From Amaricoccus solimangrovi (GTDB lineage Bacteria; Pseudomonadota; Alphaproteobacteria; Rhodobacterales; Rhodobacteraceae): a stretch of DNA of 64,000 nt. Made by a program: the position numbers and the translations under genes. Shown in pieces: positions 29,318-37,193 of the stretch. The DNA lies in assembly GCF_006385685.1 (NCBI RefSeq), contig NZ_VFRP01000004.1:62001-126000 (forward strand). The letters are read 5' to 3'. A model generated the notes under the pieces. The model searched no databases. It was not told where the DNA came from and worked only from the letters and a program-made list of their open reading frames with translations. Each line of letters begins with the position of its first letter. Position 1 is the first letter of the stretch.

Positions 29318-29373
29318 TCACGCTCCTCTCTCCGGTCACGGGGAACCGGGCACACCGGACTCGGCCGCGACCG

Positions 29374-29404
29374 GTGGACATGGCCGGTCGCATCCCCTAT
29401 ATAG
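29374..29404 (+). promoter_or_regulatory. Candidate sigma-70 promoter of rpsU
   Basis: GTGGAC (29374-29379) is separated by 17 bases from CTATAT (29397-29402), giving a plausible housekeeping promoter with a leader of about 47 bases to the rpsU GTG. The -10 box is symmetric (CTATATAG) and may also serve the divergent COQ9 gene. Confidence 0.45.
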
Positions 29405-29454
29405 CGCCTTCCTGCCGAATTTCGAAACTCTTGACTGGAAGGTGGTGACTACCC

Positions 29455-29661
29455 GTGCAGGTAATGGTTCGTGACAACAACGTCGATCAGGCGCTCCGTG
29501 CTCTCAAGAAGAAGCTGCAGCGCGAAGGCGTGTTCCGCGAGATGAAGCTGAAGCAGCATTTCGAGAAGCCCTCCGTGAAGAAGGCTCGCGAAAAGGCCGA
29601 GGCCGTGCGGCGCGCGCGCAAGCTGGCGCGCAAGAAGATGCAGCGCGAAGGTCTGCTCTGA
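29455..29661 (+). CDS. rpsU: 30S ribosomal protein S21
   Basis: This is a 68-residue, strongly basic S21. The sequence [38 protein letters not shown] and the Arg/Lys tail [13 protein letters not shown] are near-canonical for alphaproteobacteria. S21 helps the 30S subunit recognise mRNA. Translation starts at GTG, preceded by GGAAGGTGG. The gene is monocistronic, with a promoter candidate upstream and an intrinsic terminator downstream. Codon use is less GC-extreme than in its neighbours, as expected for a highly expressed gene. Confidence 0.98.
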   Translation: MQVMVRDNNVDQALRALKKKLQREGVFREMKLKQHFEKPSVKKAREKAEAVRRARKLARKKMQREGLL

Positions 29662-29712
29662 GGCGACCTCAAGCCATGCAATACTTGCGCGGCCTCGCGC
29701 CGCGCACCGCCA

Positions 29713-29748
29713 GAACCCCCGGGGCCCCCGCCTCGGGGGTTTCTTCTT
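29713..29748 (+). terminator. Terminator of rpsU
   Basis: GAACCCCC pairs with GGGGGTTT across a GC-rich loop and is followed by CTTCTTG, 50 bp past the rpsU stop. The internal CCCCGG / CCCCGCC runs allow alternative pairings, but all give a strong hairpin before a pyrimidine-rich tail. Confidence 0.75.
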
Positions 29749-29781
29749 GCGGGGCGGACTTGCGCCGCCTTATCCGGCCCG

Positions 29782-30399
29782 TCAGGGCTTCGGGCCGGGG
29801 GCGGTCGCGTCCTGTTCTTCCCAGACCTTGTTCTGGCCCTTGTCGTTCTCGTAGATCCGATGCGTCCGCACACCCGGCAACTCCGCGAAATCGCGGTGAA
29901 TCGATTCGGGGAAGAGCGACGAGCCGACCACGCCGGTGAAGGGCGGCACCGGCTTGAGCACGTCGGCGACCGCGAGCGCGCATTCCATCTTCAGGCTCTT
30001 CCCGTGCTCCACCGCGTTCGCGAAGATCCGGTCGGCCTCGGCCTTCGTGACCGCCACGCGCTGCGTCTCGACGTAATAGCCGGCGCGGGCATGGTAGCGT
30101 TCGTAGTAGTCGACGAAGCGCGGCGTCATCCCGTAGTGGATGTCACCGGCGCGGGGCAGGTCGGGATGGGTGAAGGTTCCCGCCGGGTCGAACAGGACCT
30201 GTTGCGACCCGTTGATCAGCAGCCCGGCATGCGCCGACTTGTCCGACCGCTCGTCCACCATGGAAAGGAGCGTGATCGAGGGCGGTTCGGGGCTGATGTA
30301 ACGCGCCCGGGCGATCTCCTCGGGCGAGGCGGGGGTATAGAACTCGCAACCCGACAGGGTGGCCGCGACGACCGCGGCCAGCAACAGACGCGACAACAC
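29782..30399 (-). CDS. Predicted lipoprotein with a possible permuted papain-like (NlpC/P60-like) fold
   Basis: The 205-residue product has a short signal peptide and lipobox LSGC (lipid Cys18). The mature protein shows DKSAHAGLLINGSQQVLFDPAG with His57, and later KMECALAVADVL with Cys140, which resembles the NCATFVADVL-type helix of papain-like hydrolases. A His before the Cys is the order seen in circularly permuted NlpC/P60 and LRAT-like enzymes, so a peptidase or acyltransferase activity is possible. This is inference from short motifs. It lies 25 bp downstream of the aa3 subunit IV gene on the same strand. Confidence 0.6.
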   Translation of the reverse strand: MLSRLLLAAVVAATLSGCEFYTPASPEEIARARYISPEPPSITLLSMVDERSDKSAHAGLLINGSQQVLFDPAGTFTHPDLPRAGDIHYGMTPRFVDYYERYHARAGYYVETQRVAVTKAEADRIFANAVEHGKSLKMECALAVADVLKPVPPFTGVVGSSLFPESIHRDFAELPGVRTHRIYENDKGQNKVWEEQDATAPGPKP

Positions 30400-30424
30400 C
30401 GAACGGAACTCTCGCGAAGGGCGA

Positions 30425-30577
30425 TCAGCTGTTGAACAGCGCGAGGAAGATCAGCACGAGAATCGCACCGCCGAAGAGATAGACCCAGAACTTCATGAAG
30501 GCCCCGAACATCCTCTCATGCTCGGTGATATCCATCGTCCCGGGGACGTGCTCGGTCGCGGGGTGATGCTCGGCCAT
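30425..30577 (-). CDS. aa3-type cytochrome c oxidase subunit IV
   Basis: This is a 50-residue protein with one membrane helix (FMKFWVYLFGGAILVLIFLALF) preceded by a polar N-terminus with TMDITEHERMFGAF. That is the pattern of the bacterial aa3-type oxidase subunit IV found in Paracoccus and Rhodobacter. The subunit is peripheral to catalysis and is usually encoded away from the main cta genes, as here. The ATG follows GGAGTTCACGC. It is likely co-transcribed with the lipoprotein gene 25 bp downstream. Confidence 0.9.
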   Translation of the reverse strand: MAEHHPATEHVPGTMDITEHERMFGAFMKFWVYLFGGAILVLIFLALFNS

Positions 30578-30797
30578 GCGTGAACTCCGTGGTCTTCGCC
30601 CCTGCTCCGGGGCCTCGCGCGGCACTCTAGCCGCGCTCGGCGGCGCTGTCAGCGGCAATCGGCGGGGATGCGACCGATTGCCTGGTCGGCGCGCGCGGCC
30701 TTCGCGCTTTCCGGCGGCGGCGCGACGGGGTAGAACCGTCGGCGCCGGCCGGGTGGCGGCGAGGGACCGGCGCGCGGAGGATCTGTTGGCGGACCTG

Positions 30798-31781
30798 ATG
30801 AACACGATCCTGCTCTCCGATACGCCCCGCGGCCTGCGCGCGGCGGCCGGGCTGCTGCGCCAGGGCGGAACCGTGGCCTTCCCGACCGAGACCGTCTACG
30901 GCCTCGGCGCCGATGCGCGGAACGACCGGGCGGTGGCGCGGATCTACGCCGCCAAGGGCCGTCCGAGCTTCAACCCGCTCATCGTCCATGTCCGCGACCT
31001 CGCCCATGCCGAGGCGATCACCGAGATGTCGCCCGCCGCGCGCGCGCTCGGCGCCGCCTTCTGGCCCGGGCCGCTCACGCTGGTCCTGCCGCGCCGCGCC
31101 GCCGCGGATCTCTCCGAACTCACCACGGCGGGGCTGCCGAGCGTGGCGATCCGCGTGCCCGACCACGATCTCGCCCAGCGCCTGCTCGCGGAATTCGGCG
31201 GCCCGCTCGCCGCGCCCTCGGCCAATCCCTCCGGCCGGGTCAGCGCGACGCGGCCCGAACACGTGATGGAGGGGCTCGAGGGCCGGATCTCGGCGGTGTT
31301 CGACGCCGGGCCGACGCCGGTCGGGCTCGAATCGACCATCCTCGCCTTCGACGGCGACACGCCCGTGCTGCTGCGCCCCGGCGGCCTGCCGGTCGAGGCG
31401 ATCGCCGCGGCGCTGGGCCGGCCGGTCGACACGCGCGCCGCGCGCCACATCACCGCGCCGGGCCAGCTCAGTTCGCATTACGCGCCGCGCGCCACCCTGC
31501 GGCTCGAGGCGGCGGGACCGGGCCCGGACGAGGTCTGGCTCGGCTTCGGGCCGCTCTCGGTGCTGCGGCCGGGCCTGAACCTCTCGCCCCGGGGGGATCT
31601 GGTGGAAGCGGCGGCGAATCTCTTCTCGCATCTGCGCGCCGCGGACGCGCTCGCGGCCGAGACGGGGGCGGCGCGGATCGCGGTGGCGCCGGTGCCGCGC
31701 ACCGGGCTCGGCCTCGCGATCAACGACCGGCTGGAACGCGCGGCCGCGCCGCGCCCGGGAGAGTTCTCCGCGACGCTCTGA
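30798..31781 (+). CDS. L-threonylcarbamoyladenylate synthase (TsaC/Sua5 type)
   Basis: The enzyme makes threonylcarbamoyl-AMP from threonine, bicarbonate and ATP for t6A37 modification of tRNA. The YrdC domain carries AFPTETVYGLGADA, the KGRPSFNPLIVHV segment and SANPSGRVSATRPEHV. A C-terminal Sua5 domain follows (HYAPRA onward), making it the long Sua5 form (327 residues). I give the ATG at 30798. A TTG at 30786, 5 bases from a GGAGG, is better placed for ribosome binding and may be the real start. Confidence 0.93.
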   Translation: MNTILLSDTPRGLRAAAGLLRQGGTVAFPTETVYGLGADARNDRAVARIYAAKGRPSFNPLIVHVRDLAHAEAITEMSPAARALGAAFWPGPLTLVLPRRAAADLSELTTAGLPSVAIRVPDHDLAQRLLAEFGGPLAAPSANPSGRVSATRPEHVMEGLEGRISAVFDAGPTPVGLESTILAFDGDTPVLLRPGGLPVEAIAAALGRPVDTRAARHITAPGQLSSHYAPRATLRLEAAGPGPDEVWLGFGPLSVLRPGLNLSPRGDLVEAAANLFSHLRAADALAAETGAARIAVAPVPRTGLGLAINDRLERAAAPRPGEFSATL

Positions 31782-31790
31782 GCCGCGCGG

Positions 31791-32363
31791 TCAGGCCCGC
31801 CCGCCCTCGGCGGAGAGGAGCCGCGGGTCGATCGAGATCGAGCGCAAGGCTCCGGACCATTTGCCCGCATCGGCCGCGCCGAAGACGAGGTCGCTGTCCG
31901 CCGGCGCGGTCAGCCAGCCGTTGGCCTGGATCTCGCCCTCGAGCTGCCCCGGCCCCCAGCCGGAATAGCCGAGCGCGAGCAGCGCGCGTTTCGGCCCCTG
32001 GCCCCGCGCGATGTCGCGCAGGATCTCGACGGTCGCCGTCATCGCGAAGTCGCTGTTCACCCGCAGGCTCGATCCCTCGACGTGATAGTCGCCGGAATGC
32101 AGCACGAATCCCCGCCCGTGCTCCACCGGGCCGCCCAGATGCACCCGTGTCTCGGGCAGATCGGCGGCGGCGGGGATGCTCAGCTGTTCGAGAAGATCGG
32201 CGAACCGCAGGTCCGGCGCGGGCTTGTTGACGATGAGCCCCATCGCGCCTTCCTCGGAATGGGCGCAGACGAAGACGAGCGAGCGCTCGAATCGCTGATC
32301 CCCCATCCCGGGCATGGCGATGAGAAACTGACCGCAGAGAAAGTTGGCATCCGGGTTGTCCAT
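31791..32363 (-). CDS. YqgE/AlgH family protein
   Basis: This is a 190-residue cytoplasmic protein of the UPF0301 (YqgE/AlgH) family. Signatures are LCGQFLIAMPGMGDQRFERSLVFVCAHSEEGAMGLIVNKP, and later the FVLHSGDY and ALLALGYSGWGPGQLEGEIQANGWL blocks. AlgH was linked to alginate gene expression in Pseudomonas, but the molecular function is not established. It converges on the TsaC gene with a 9-bp gap and is divergent from the DsbD-like gene. Confidence 0.93.
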   Translation of the reverse strand: MDNPDANFLCGQFLIAMPGMGDQRFERSLVFVCAHSEEGAMGLIVNKPAPDLRFADLLEQLSIPAAADLPETRVHLGGPVEHGRGFVLHSGDYHVEGSSLRVNSDFAMTATVEILRDIARGQGPKRALLALGYSGWGPGQLEGEIQANGWLTAPADSDLVFGAADAGKWSGALRSISIDPRLLSAEGGRA

Positions 32364-32520
32364 GCAGCCAGAGATTATAGCGCCGCCGCGCGTTTACAAT
32401 GGAGAGGCGGCGAAATCACGCGGTCTTCGCGGGGCCGCGCGCGGGAAGCCGCCGCGGCTCGCCGCGATTTGACCGGGCGCGGGGCGCGAGGGGCTTTCGC
32501 CGCGGCGCCCGGCGTGGAAA

Positions 32521-33408
32521 ATGGGACCCATGTTCCATGCCGCCCCGCCCTCGCTGATCGCGCCCGCCTTCTTCGCCGGCCTCCTCGCCGCGACCGCCCT
32601 CGCAGGCCCCCACGCCGCCGCCGCCGAGGCCGCGCCCGACGGGGCGGCGATGGTCGATGGCGCGGCGCGCGTCTCGCTGATCGACGGCTGGCGCGCGCCG
32701 GACGGGCGCGTGGTCGCAGCGATCTCCGTGAGGCTGGCGCCGGGCTGGCATACCTACTGGCGCAATCCCGGCGACGTCGGCATGCCGCCGAGCTTCGACT
32801 GGGGCGGGTCGGAGAACCTCGCCGGCGTCGCGATCGACTGGCCGCGGCCGAAGCTGTTCGAGGCCTTCGGCGACCGCTCAATCGGCTATGACGGCGATCT
32901 CGTCCTGCCGATCACGCTGACGCCGCGCGATCCGTCGCGTCCCGTGGACCTGTCGCTCGACCTCGCGATCGGTGTCTGCTCGGATGTCTGCGTCCCCGAC
33001 CAGGCGAAGCTCTCCGCGCGGTTCGGGCCCCGGCCGAGCGATCCCGATCCCGCGCCGATCCGCGCGGCGCTGGCGGACCGGCCGCGCACGGCGGCGGAGG
33101 CGGGCGTCGCGGAGGTGACCTGCGATCTGGCGCAGGGTCCGGACGGGCTCGAGATGACGGCGACGGTCACCTTCGACGGCCCCGCGAAGCCCGGCCAGAT
33201 GGCGGTGATCGAAAGCTCCCAGCCCGGCCTCTGGATCGGGGCGCCGGAGGCGCGGTCCCGGGGCCGCTCCCTCGTCGCGCGCGCGCCGGTGGAGGCGAAA
33301 TCCGCCGCGATCGACCGGGGCGACCTGCGCCTCACGCTGGTCGGCGACGACGACGCGATCGACATCCGGGGCTGCGGCTCGGCGCGTCGGGCCTCCGCCG
33401 CGCGCTGA
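32521..33408 (+). CDS. Periplasmic DsbD N-terminal-domain protein
   Basis: The 295-residue product has a signal peptide (hydrophobic core FFAGLLAATALAG, cleavage near AAAAEA). It then has a beta-rich domain related to the DsbD alpha/DUF4424-like region: ISVRLAPGWHTYWRNPGDVGMPPSFDW and a CSDVC pair in AIGVCSDVCVPDQAKL. The transmembrane and thioredoxin modules of full DsbD are missing, so it is a stand-alone periplasmic domain. It may receive electrons from a CcdA/ScsB-type partner encoded elsewhere. A final Cys sits in RGCGSARR. Confidence 0.83.
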   Translation: MGPMFHAAPPSLIAPAFFAGLLAATALAGPHAAAAEAAPDGAAMVDGAARVSLIDGWRAPDGRVVAAISVRLAPGWHTYWRNPGDVGMPPSFDWGGSENLAGVAIDWPRPKLFEAFGDRSIGYDGDLVLPITLTPRDPSRPVDLSLDLAIGVCSDVCVPDQAKLSARFGPRPSDPDPAPIRAALADRPRTAAEAGVAEVTCDLAQGPDGLEMTATVTFDGPAKPGQMAVIESSQPGLWIGAPEARSRGRSLVARAPVEAKSAAIDRGDLRLTLVGDDDAIDIRGCGSARRASAAR

Positions 33409-33503
33409 GGCGCCGCGCGGCCTTGCCGCCCGACGGCGCGGAACCCATCTGAAAGGGGTGTGGGGACCGCGCCGGGGGAGGCGGGGTCCGGGGGAGGCGT
33501 CTT

Positions 33504-34004
33504 GTGATCGAGATCCGCTGGTCGACGGCCGAGGACGCCGAGCCGCTGGCGCGGCTCCACGCCGCCTCCTGGCGGAACGCCTATGCCGGCATCCTGGCGC
33601 GGCCGGTGATCGACCGGATGATCTCCTACCGGAGCGCGGCCTTCTGGCGGCGCACCGGCGGATCGGGCCGCGCGCTCGTCCTCGTGCTCGACGGCGCGGT
33701 GCTCGGCTATGCGACGATGGGCTTCGACCGCCGCGCGCTGCGCGCCGGGACGCGCGACACGGGCGAGATCTTCGAACTCTATCTCGCGCCCGAGGCGCAG
33801 GGGATCGGCCTCGGCCGCCAGCTCTTCGAGGCCGCCCGGCGCGAACTCCGCGCCCACGGCTTCCGGCGGCTGCGCGTCTGGGCGCTCGCCGAGAACGAGA
33901 TCGCCCGCCGCTTCTACGCCGGGCTCGGTGGCCACGAGGAGGAGCGGGCGGTGGAGCGCATCGGCGAGCGCGACGTCGAGAAGGTGGCCTTCACCTGGGA
34001 CTGA
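33504..34004 (+). CDS. GNAT-family N-acetyltransferase
   Basis: This is a 166-residue acetyltransferase. The acetyl-CoA pyrophosphate-binding motif is FELYLAPEAQGIGLGRQLFEAAR, and the C-terminal motif B is ARRFYAGLGGHEEE. The N-terminus (IRWSTAEDAEPLARLHAASWRNAYAGIL) is typical of RimI-like small-molecule or protein acetyltransferases. Translation starts at GTG. The substrate is not predictable. It is followed by a perfect palindrome and then the TRAP operon. Confidence 0.88.
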   Translation: MIEIRWSTAEDAEPLARLHAASWRNAYAGILARPVIDRMISYRSAAFWRRTGGSGRALVLVLDGAVLGYATMGFDRRALRAGTRDTGEIFELYLAPEAQGIGLGRQLFEAARRELRAHGFRRLRVWALAENEIARRFYAGLGGHEEERAVERIGERDVEKVAFTWD

Positions 34005-34053
34005 GCCGTGCCGGCCACGATCCTTCCGGAAACCTTCGCGGCCGAAACCCGTA

Positions 34054-34075
34054 GCCACGCGCGGCCGCGCGTGGC
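34054..34075. repeat. 22-bp perfect palindrome upstream of dctP
   Basis: The 22-bp stretch GCCACGCGCGG / CCGCGCGTGGC is an exact inverted repeat with no loop, lying 50 bp after the GNAT stop and 49 bp before dctP. It may be a terminator or attenuator for the GNAT transcript, or an operator for the TRAP operon. It is followed by the near-repeats CCTCAAGG and CCTCAAGGG. Confidence 0.5.
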
Positions 34076-34123
34076 ACAAATATTCCTCAAGGTCCTCAAG
34101 GGCCACCAAGGGGAGGAATATCC

Positions 34124-35134
34124 ATGCTGACACGTCGCGGCTTCAACGCCCTGACGGCCGGAGCGCTCGCAACCCTGTCGGCGCCAGGCATCGTCCGCGC
34201 GCAGGACAAGATCACCGTCAAGTTCAGCCACGTCGTCGCGCCCGACACGCCGAAGGGCAAGGGCGCGCTCCGGTTCAAGGAACTGGCGGAGCAGTATACC
34301 GACGGCGCGGTGACGGTGGAGGTCTATCCCAACAGCCAGCTCTACAAGGACAAGGAGGAGCTCGAGGCGCTCCAGCTCGGCGCGGTGCAGATGCTCGCGC
34401 CCTCGCTCGCGAAATTCGGCCCGCTCGGCGTGCAGCAGTTCGAACTCTTCGACCTGCCGATGCTGATGAACAGCCGCGAGGATCTGCGCAAGATCACCGA
34501 CGGGCCGGTCGGCAAGCAGCTGCTCGGGATGCTCGAGCCGAAGGGGATCATCGGCCTCGCCTACTGGGACAACGGCTTCAAGATCATGTCGGCGAACTCG
34601 CCGCTGCACGTTCCCGACGATTTCCTCGGCCTCAAGATGCGCATCCAGTCCTCGAAGATCCTCGAGGCGCAGATGGAGGCGCTCGGCGCGGTGCCGCAGG
34701 TGATGGCCTTCTCCGAGGTCTACCAGGCGCTCCAGACCGGCGTCGTCGACGGGACCGAGAACCCGCCCTCGAACATGTATACCCAGCGGATGAACGAGGT
34801 GCAGAAACACGCGACGCTGTCGCGCCACGGCTATCTCGGCTACGCGGTCATCGTGAACGCGGACTTCTGGAAGGGCCTGCCGGAGGATACCCGCGCCAGC
34901 CTCGACAAGGCGATGGCGGAGGCGACGGTCTATGCCAATTCGATCGCCGAGGAGGAGAATGCGAACGCGCTCCAGGCGATGATGGACGCGGGCACCACCA
35001 CCTTCTACGAGCTCCCCCCCGACGAGCGGGCGGAGTGGGAGGCGGTGCTGAGGCCGGTGCACGAGCAGATGGCGGACCGGATCGGCCCCGAGCTGATCCA
35101 GCAGGTCTACGACACGCTCGGCACGCCGAGCTGA
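34124..35134 (+). CDS. dctP: TRAP transporter substrate-binding protein, C4-dicarboxylate (DctP) type
   Basis: This is a periplasmic binding protein of the TAXI-unrelated DctP family, 336 residues. The signal is Tat-like (TRRGFNALTAGALATLSAPGIVRAQ). The sequence FSHVVAPDTPKGKGALRFKELAEQ, YPNSQLYKDKEELEALQLGAVQMLAPS and FSEVYQALQTGVVDGTENPPSN closely matches DctP proteins that bind malate, succinate and fumarate, including the conserved Arg in KMRIQSS that grips the carboxylate. AGGGGAGG lies before the ATG. It is the first gene of dctPQM. Confidence 0.93.
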   Translation: MLTRRGFNALTAGALATLSAPGIVRAQDKITVKFSHVVAPDTPKGKGALRFKELAEQYTDGAVTVEVYPNSQLYKDKEELEALQLGAVQMLAPSLAKFGPLGVQQFELFDLPMLMNSREDLRKITDGPVGKQLLGMLEPKGIIGLAYWDNGFKIMSANSPLHVPDDFLGLKMRIQSSKILEAQMEALGAVPQVMAFSEVYQALQTGVVDGTENPPSNMYTQRMNEVQKHATLSRHGYLGYAVIVNADFWKGLPEDTRASLDKAMAEATVYANSIAEEENANALQAMMDAGTTTFYELPPDERAEWEAVLRPVHEQMADRIGPELIQQVYDTLGTPS

Positions 35135-35186
35135 TCCATCCGCGGGCGGGCGGAGGATCCGCCCGTCCCCTGCCCGAGGGCGTGCC

Positions 35187-35819
35187 ATGCTCCTGCGTAT
35201 CCTCGACCGGTTCGAGGAGATCCTGATCTCGGTGCTGATGGCGCTCGCCGTCGCGCTCATCTTCGTCGCGGTCCTGCACCGCTTCTCGATCGGCTTCGCC
35301 GCCGACCTGGTCGGCTGGGCGAGAGCCTACGAGCTGCCCTGGCTGATGGATTTCGCCCGCTCGACCTTCAAGGCGATCAATTCGATCAAGCTCACCTGGG
35401 CGCAGGAGGCCTGCATCTACCTCTTCGTCTGGATGGCGAAGTTCGGCGCCGCCTATGGCGTCAGGATCGGCATCCATGTCGGCGTCGACATCCTCTCCGA
35501 CCGGCTGCGGGGCCCGGCGAAGACCATCATCACCGTTATCGCCATGTCGGGCGGCATCCTCTTCACCGCGATCATCGCCTGGATCGGCGCCGAATTCGTC
35601 TGGCACGTGCGCGCGGGCGGCCAGACCTCGCCCGATCTCGAGATGCCGATGTGGATCATCTATCTCGCCGTCCCGCTCGGCTCGGCGCTCATGTGCTTCC
35701 GCTTCATACAGGCGCTCTGGATCTACCTGCGGACGGGCGAGATCGCGCATCATGATCTCGCCTCGGTCGAGGGCGTCAGGGAAGAGGGGCGCGACGTCGC
35801 CGAGGGAGGCCACGGATGA
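35187..35819 (+). CDS. dctQ: TRAP transporter small permease (DctQ)
   Basis: This is a four-helix small membrane subunit of the TRAP transporter, 210 residues. Helices lie near residues 12-30, 70-92, 112-135 and 152-172. The long first periplasmic loop and the WAQEACIYLFVWMAKFGAAYGVR segment are typical of C4-dicarboxylate DctQ proteins. The small subunit helps fold and dock the large permease. Its stop overlaps the dctM start by 4 bp (ATGA), giving coupled synthesis. Confidence 0.92.
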   Translation: MLLRILDRFEEILISVLMALAVALIFVAVLHRFSIGFAADLVGWARAYELPWLMDFARSTFKAINSIKLTWAQEACIYLFVWMAKFGAAYGVRIGIHVGVDILSDRLRGPAKTIITVIAMSGGILFTAIIAWIGAEFVWHVRAGGQTSPDLEMPMWIIYLAVPLGSALMCFRFIQALWIYLRTGEIAHHDLASVEGVREEGRDVAEGGHG

Positions 35820-37141
35820 CCGCGCTCATCATCTTCCTGATCCTCGCCGCGCTTCTGATCACCGGCATGCCGGTCTCGATCGCGCTCGGCCTCACGGTCT
35901 TCGCCTTCCTGTTCGGCTTCACCACGATCCCGCTCGATTCGATCGCCCTGAAGCTCTTCACCGGCATCGAGAAGTTCGAGATCATGGCGATCCCGTTCTT
36001 CATCCTCGCCGGCAATTTCCTGACCCATGGCGGGGTGGCGCGCCGGATGATCCGCTTCGCGACCGCGATGGTCGGGCACTGGTACGGCGGCATGGGGCTC
36101 GCCGCCGTGCTCTCCTGCGCGCTCTTCGCGGCGATCTCGGGCTCCTCGCCCGCGACGGTGATGGCGGTCGGCTCTATCCTGCTGCCCGCGATGGTCCAGC
36201 AGGGCTATCCGCCGCGCTTCGGCGTCGGCACGGTCACGACCGCCGGCGGGCTCGGCATCCTGATCCCGCCCTCGATCGTGATGGTGATGTATTCGGTCGC
36301 GACCTCCGGCATGGTCGCGACCGGGCCGGACGGCGGGCAGGTGCTCTCCGCCTCGATCGGCACGCTCTTCATGGCGGGCGTCGTGCCCGGCATCCTGCTC
36401 GCCATGATGCTCGGCGCCACGACGATCTTCCGCGCCTGGCGCAATGACTACCCGAGGATGGAGCGGGCGGGCTGGGGCGAACGCTGGCGGGCCTTCCGCG
36501 AGTCGATCTGGGGGCTCCTGCTCATCGTCATCATCATGGGCGGGATCTACGGCGGGATCTTCACGCCCACCGAGGCCGCGGCCGTCAGCGCGGTCTACGC
36601 CTTCGTGATCGCGGTCTGGGTCTATCGCGACATCCGGCTGCGCGACGTGCCCCGGGTGCTGCTCACCTCCGCGGCGATGTCGGCGATGCTGCTCTACATC
36701 ATCACCAACGCGGTGATGTTCGCCTTCATCCTGACCTCGGAACAGATCCCGCAGGCGATGTCGAGCTGGATCGTCGACCAGGGCCTCGGCAGGATCGGCT
36801 TCCTGCTCGTCGTCAACGTGCTCCTGCTCGCGATCGGCATGGTGATGGAGCCCTCGGCCATCGTGCTGATCATGGCGCCGATCCTCTACCCGGTCGCGGT
36901 CAGGCTCGGCGTCGATCCGGTGCATTTCGGGATCATGATGGTGGTCAACATGGAGATCGGCCTCTGCACGCCCCCGGTCGGGCTCAATCTCTACGTGGGT
37001 TCCGCGATCTCGAAGCTCGGCCTGACAGAAGTCACGAGGGCGGCGGCGCCCTGGATCCTCACGGCGCTGGCCTTCCTGATGCTCGTGACCTACCTCCCCG
37101 ACATAACGCTGCTTCTGCCGAGGCTCCTCGGGATGAACTGA
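35816..37141 (+). CDS. dctM: TRAP transporter large permease (DctM)
   Basis: This is the 441-residue, roughly 12-helix sodium-coupled permease of the DctM family in the ion-transporter superfamily. The two pseudo-symmetric substrate/ion-binding hairpins are visible in ALFAAISGSSPATVMAVGSILLPAM with TTAGGLGILIPPSIVMVMY, and in NMEIGLCTPPVGLNLYVG. It carries C4-dicarboxylates inward with the DctP-bound substrate. Dicarboxylates feed aspartate synthesis, which fits the cyanophycin genes nearby, although that link is inferred. Confidence 0.95.
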   Translation: MTALIIFLILAALLITGMPVSIALGLTVFAFLFGFTTIPLDSIALKLFTGIEKFEIMAIPFFILAGNFLTHGGVARRMIRFATAMVGHWYGGMGLAAVLSCALFAAISGSSPATVMAVGSILLPAMVQQGYPPRFGVGTVTTAGGLGILIPPSIVMVMYSVATSGMVATGPDGGQVLSASIGTLFMAGVVPGILLAMMLGATTIFRAWRNDYPRMERAGWGERWRAFRESIWGLLLIVIIMGGIYGGIFTPTEAAAVSAVYAFVIAVWVYRDIRLRDVPRVLLTSAAMSAMLLYIITNAVMFAFILTSEQIPQAMSSWIVDQGLGRIGFLLVVNVLLLAIGMVMEPSAIVLIMAPILYPVAVRLGVDPVHFGIMMVVNMEIGLCTPPVGLNLYVGSAISKLGLTEVTRAAAPWILTALAFLMLVTYLPDITLLLPRLLGMN

Positions 37142-37193
37142 GCGGCCGGGACCAGGCCGCGCGGTCCGCCGCGCGGCGACCAGAGGGAAGTGA

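Noticed and set aside
29431-29436. TTGACT as a -35 box for rpsU
   Set aside because: The matching -10 would fall at or inside the rpsU start. The upstream GTGGAC-17-CTATAT pair fits better.
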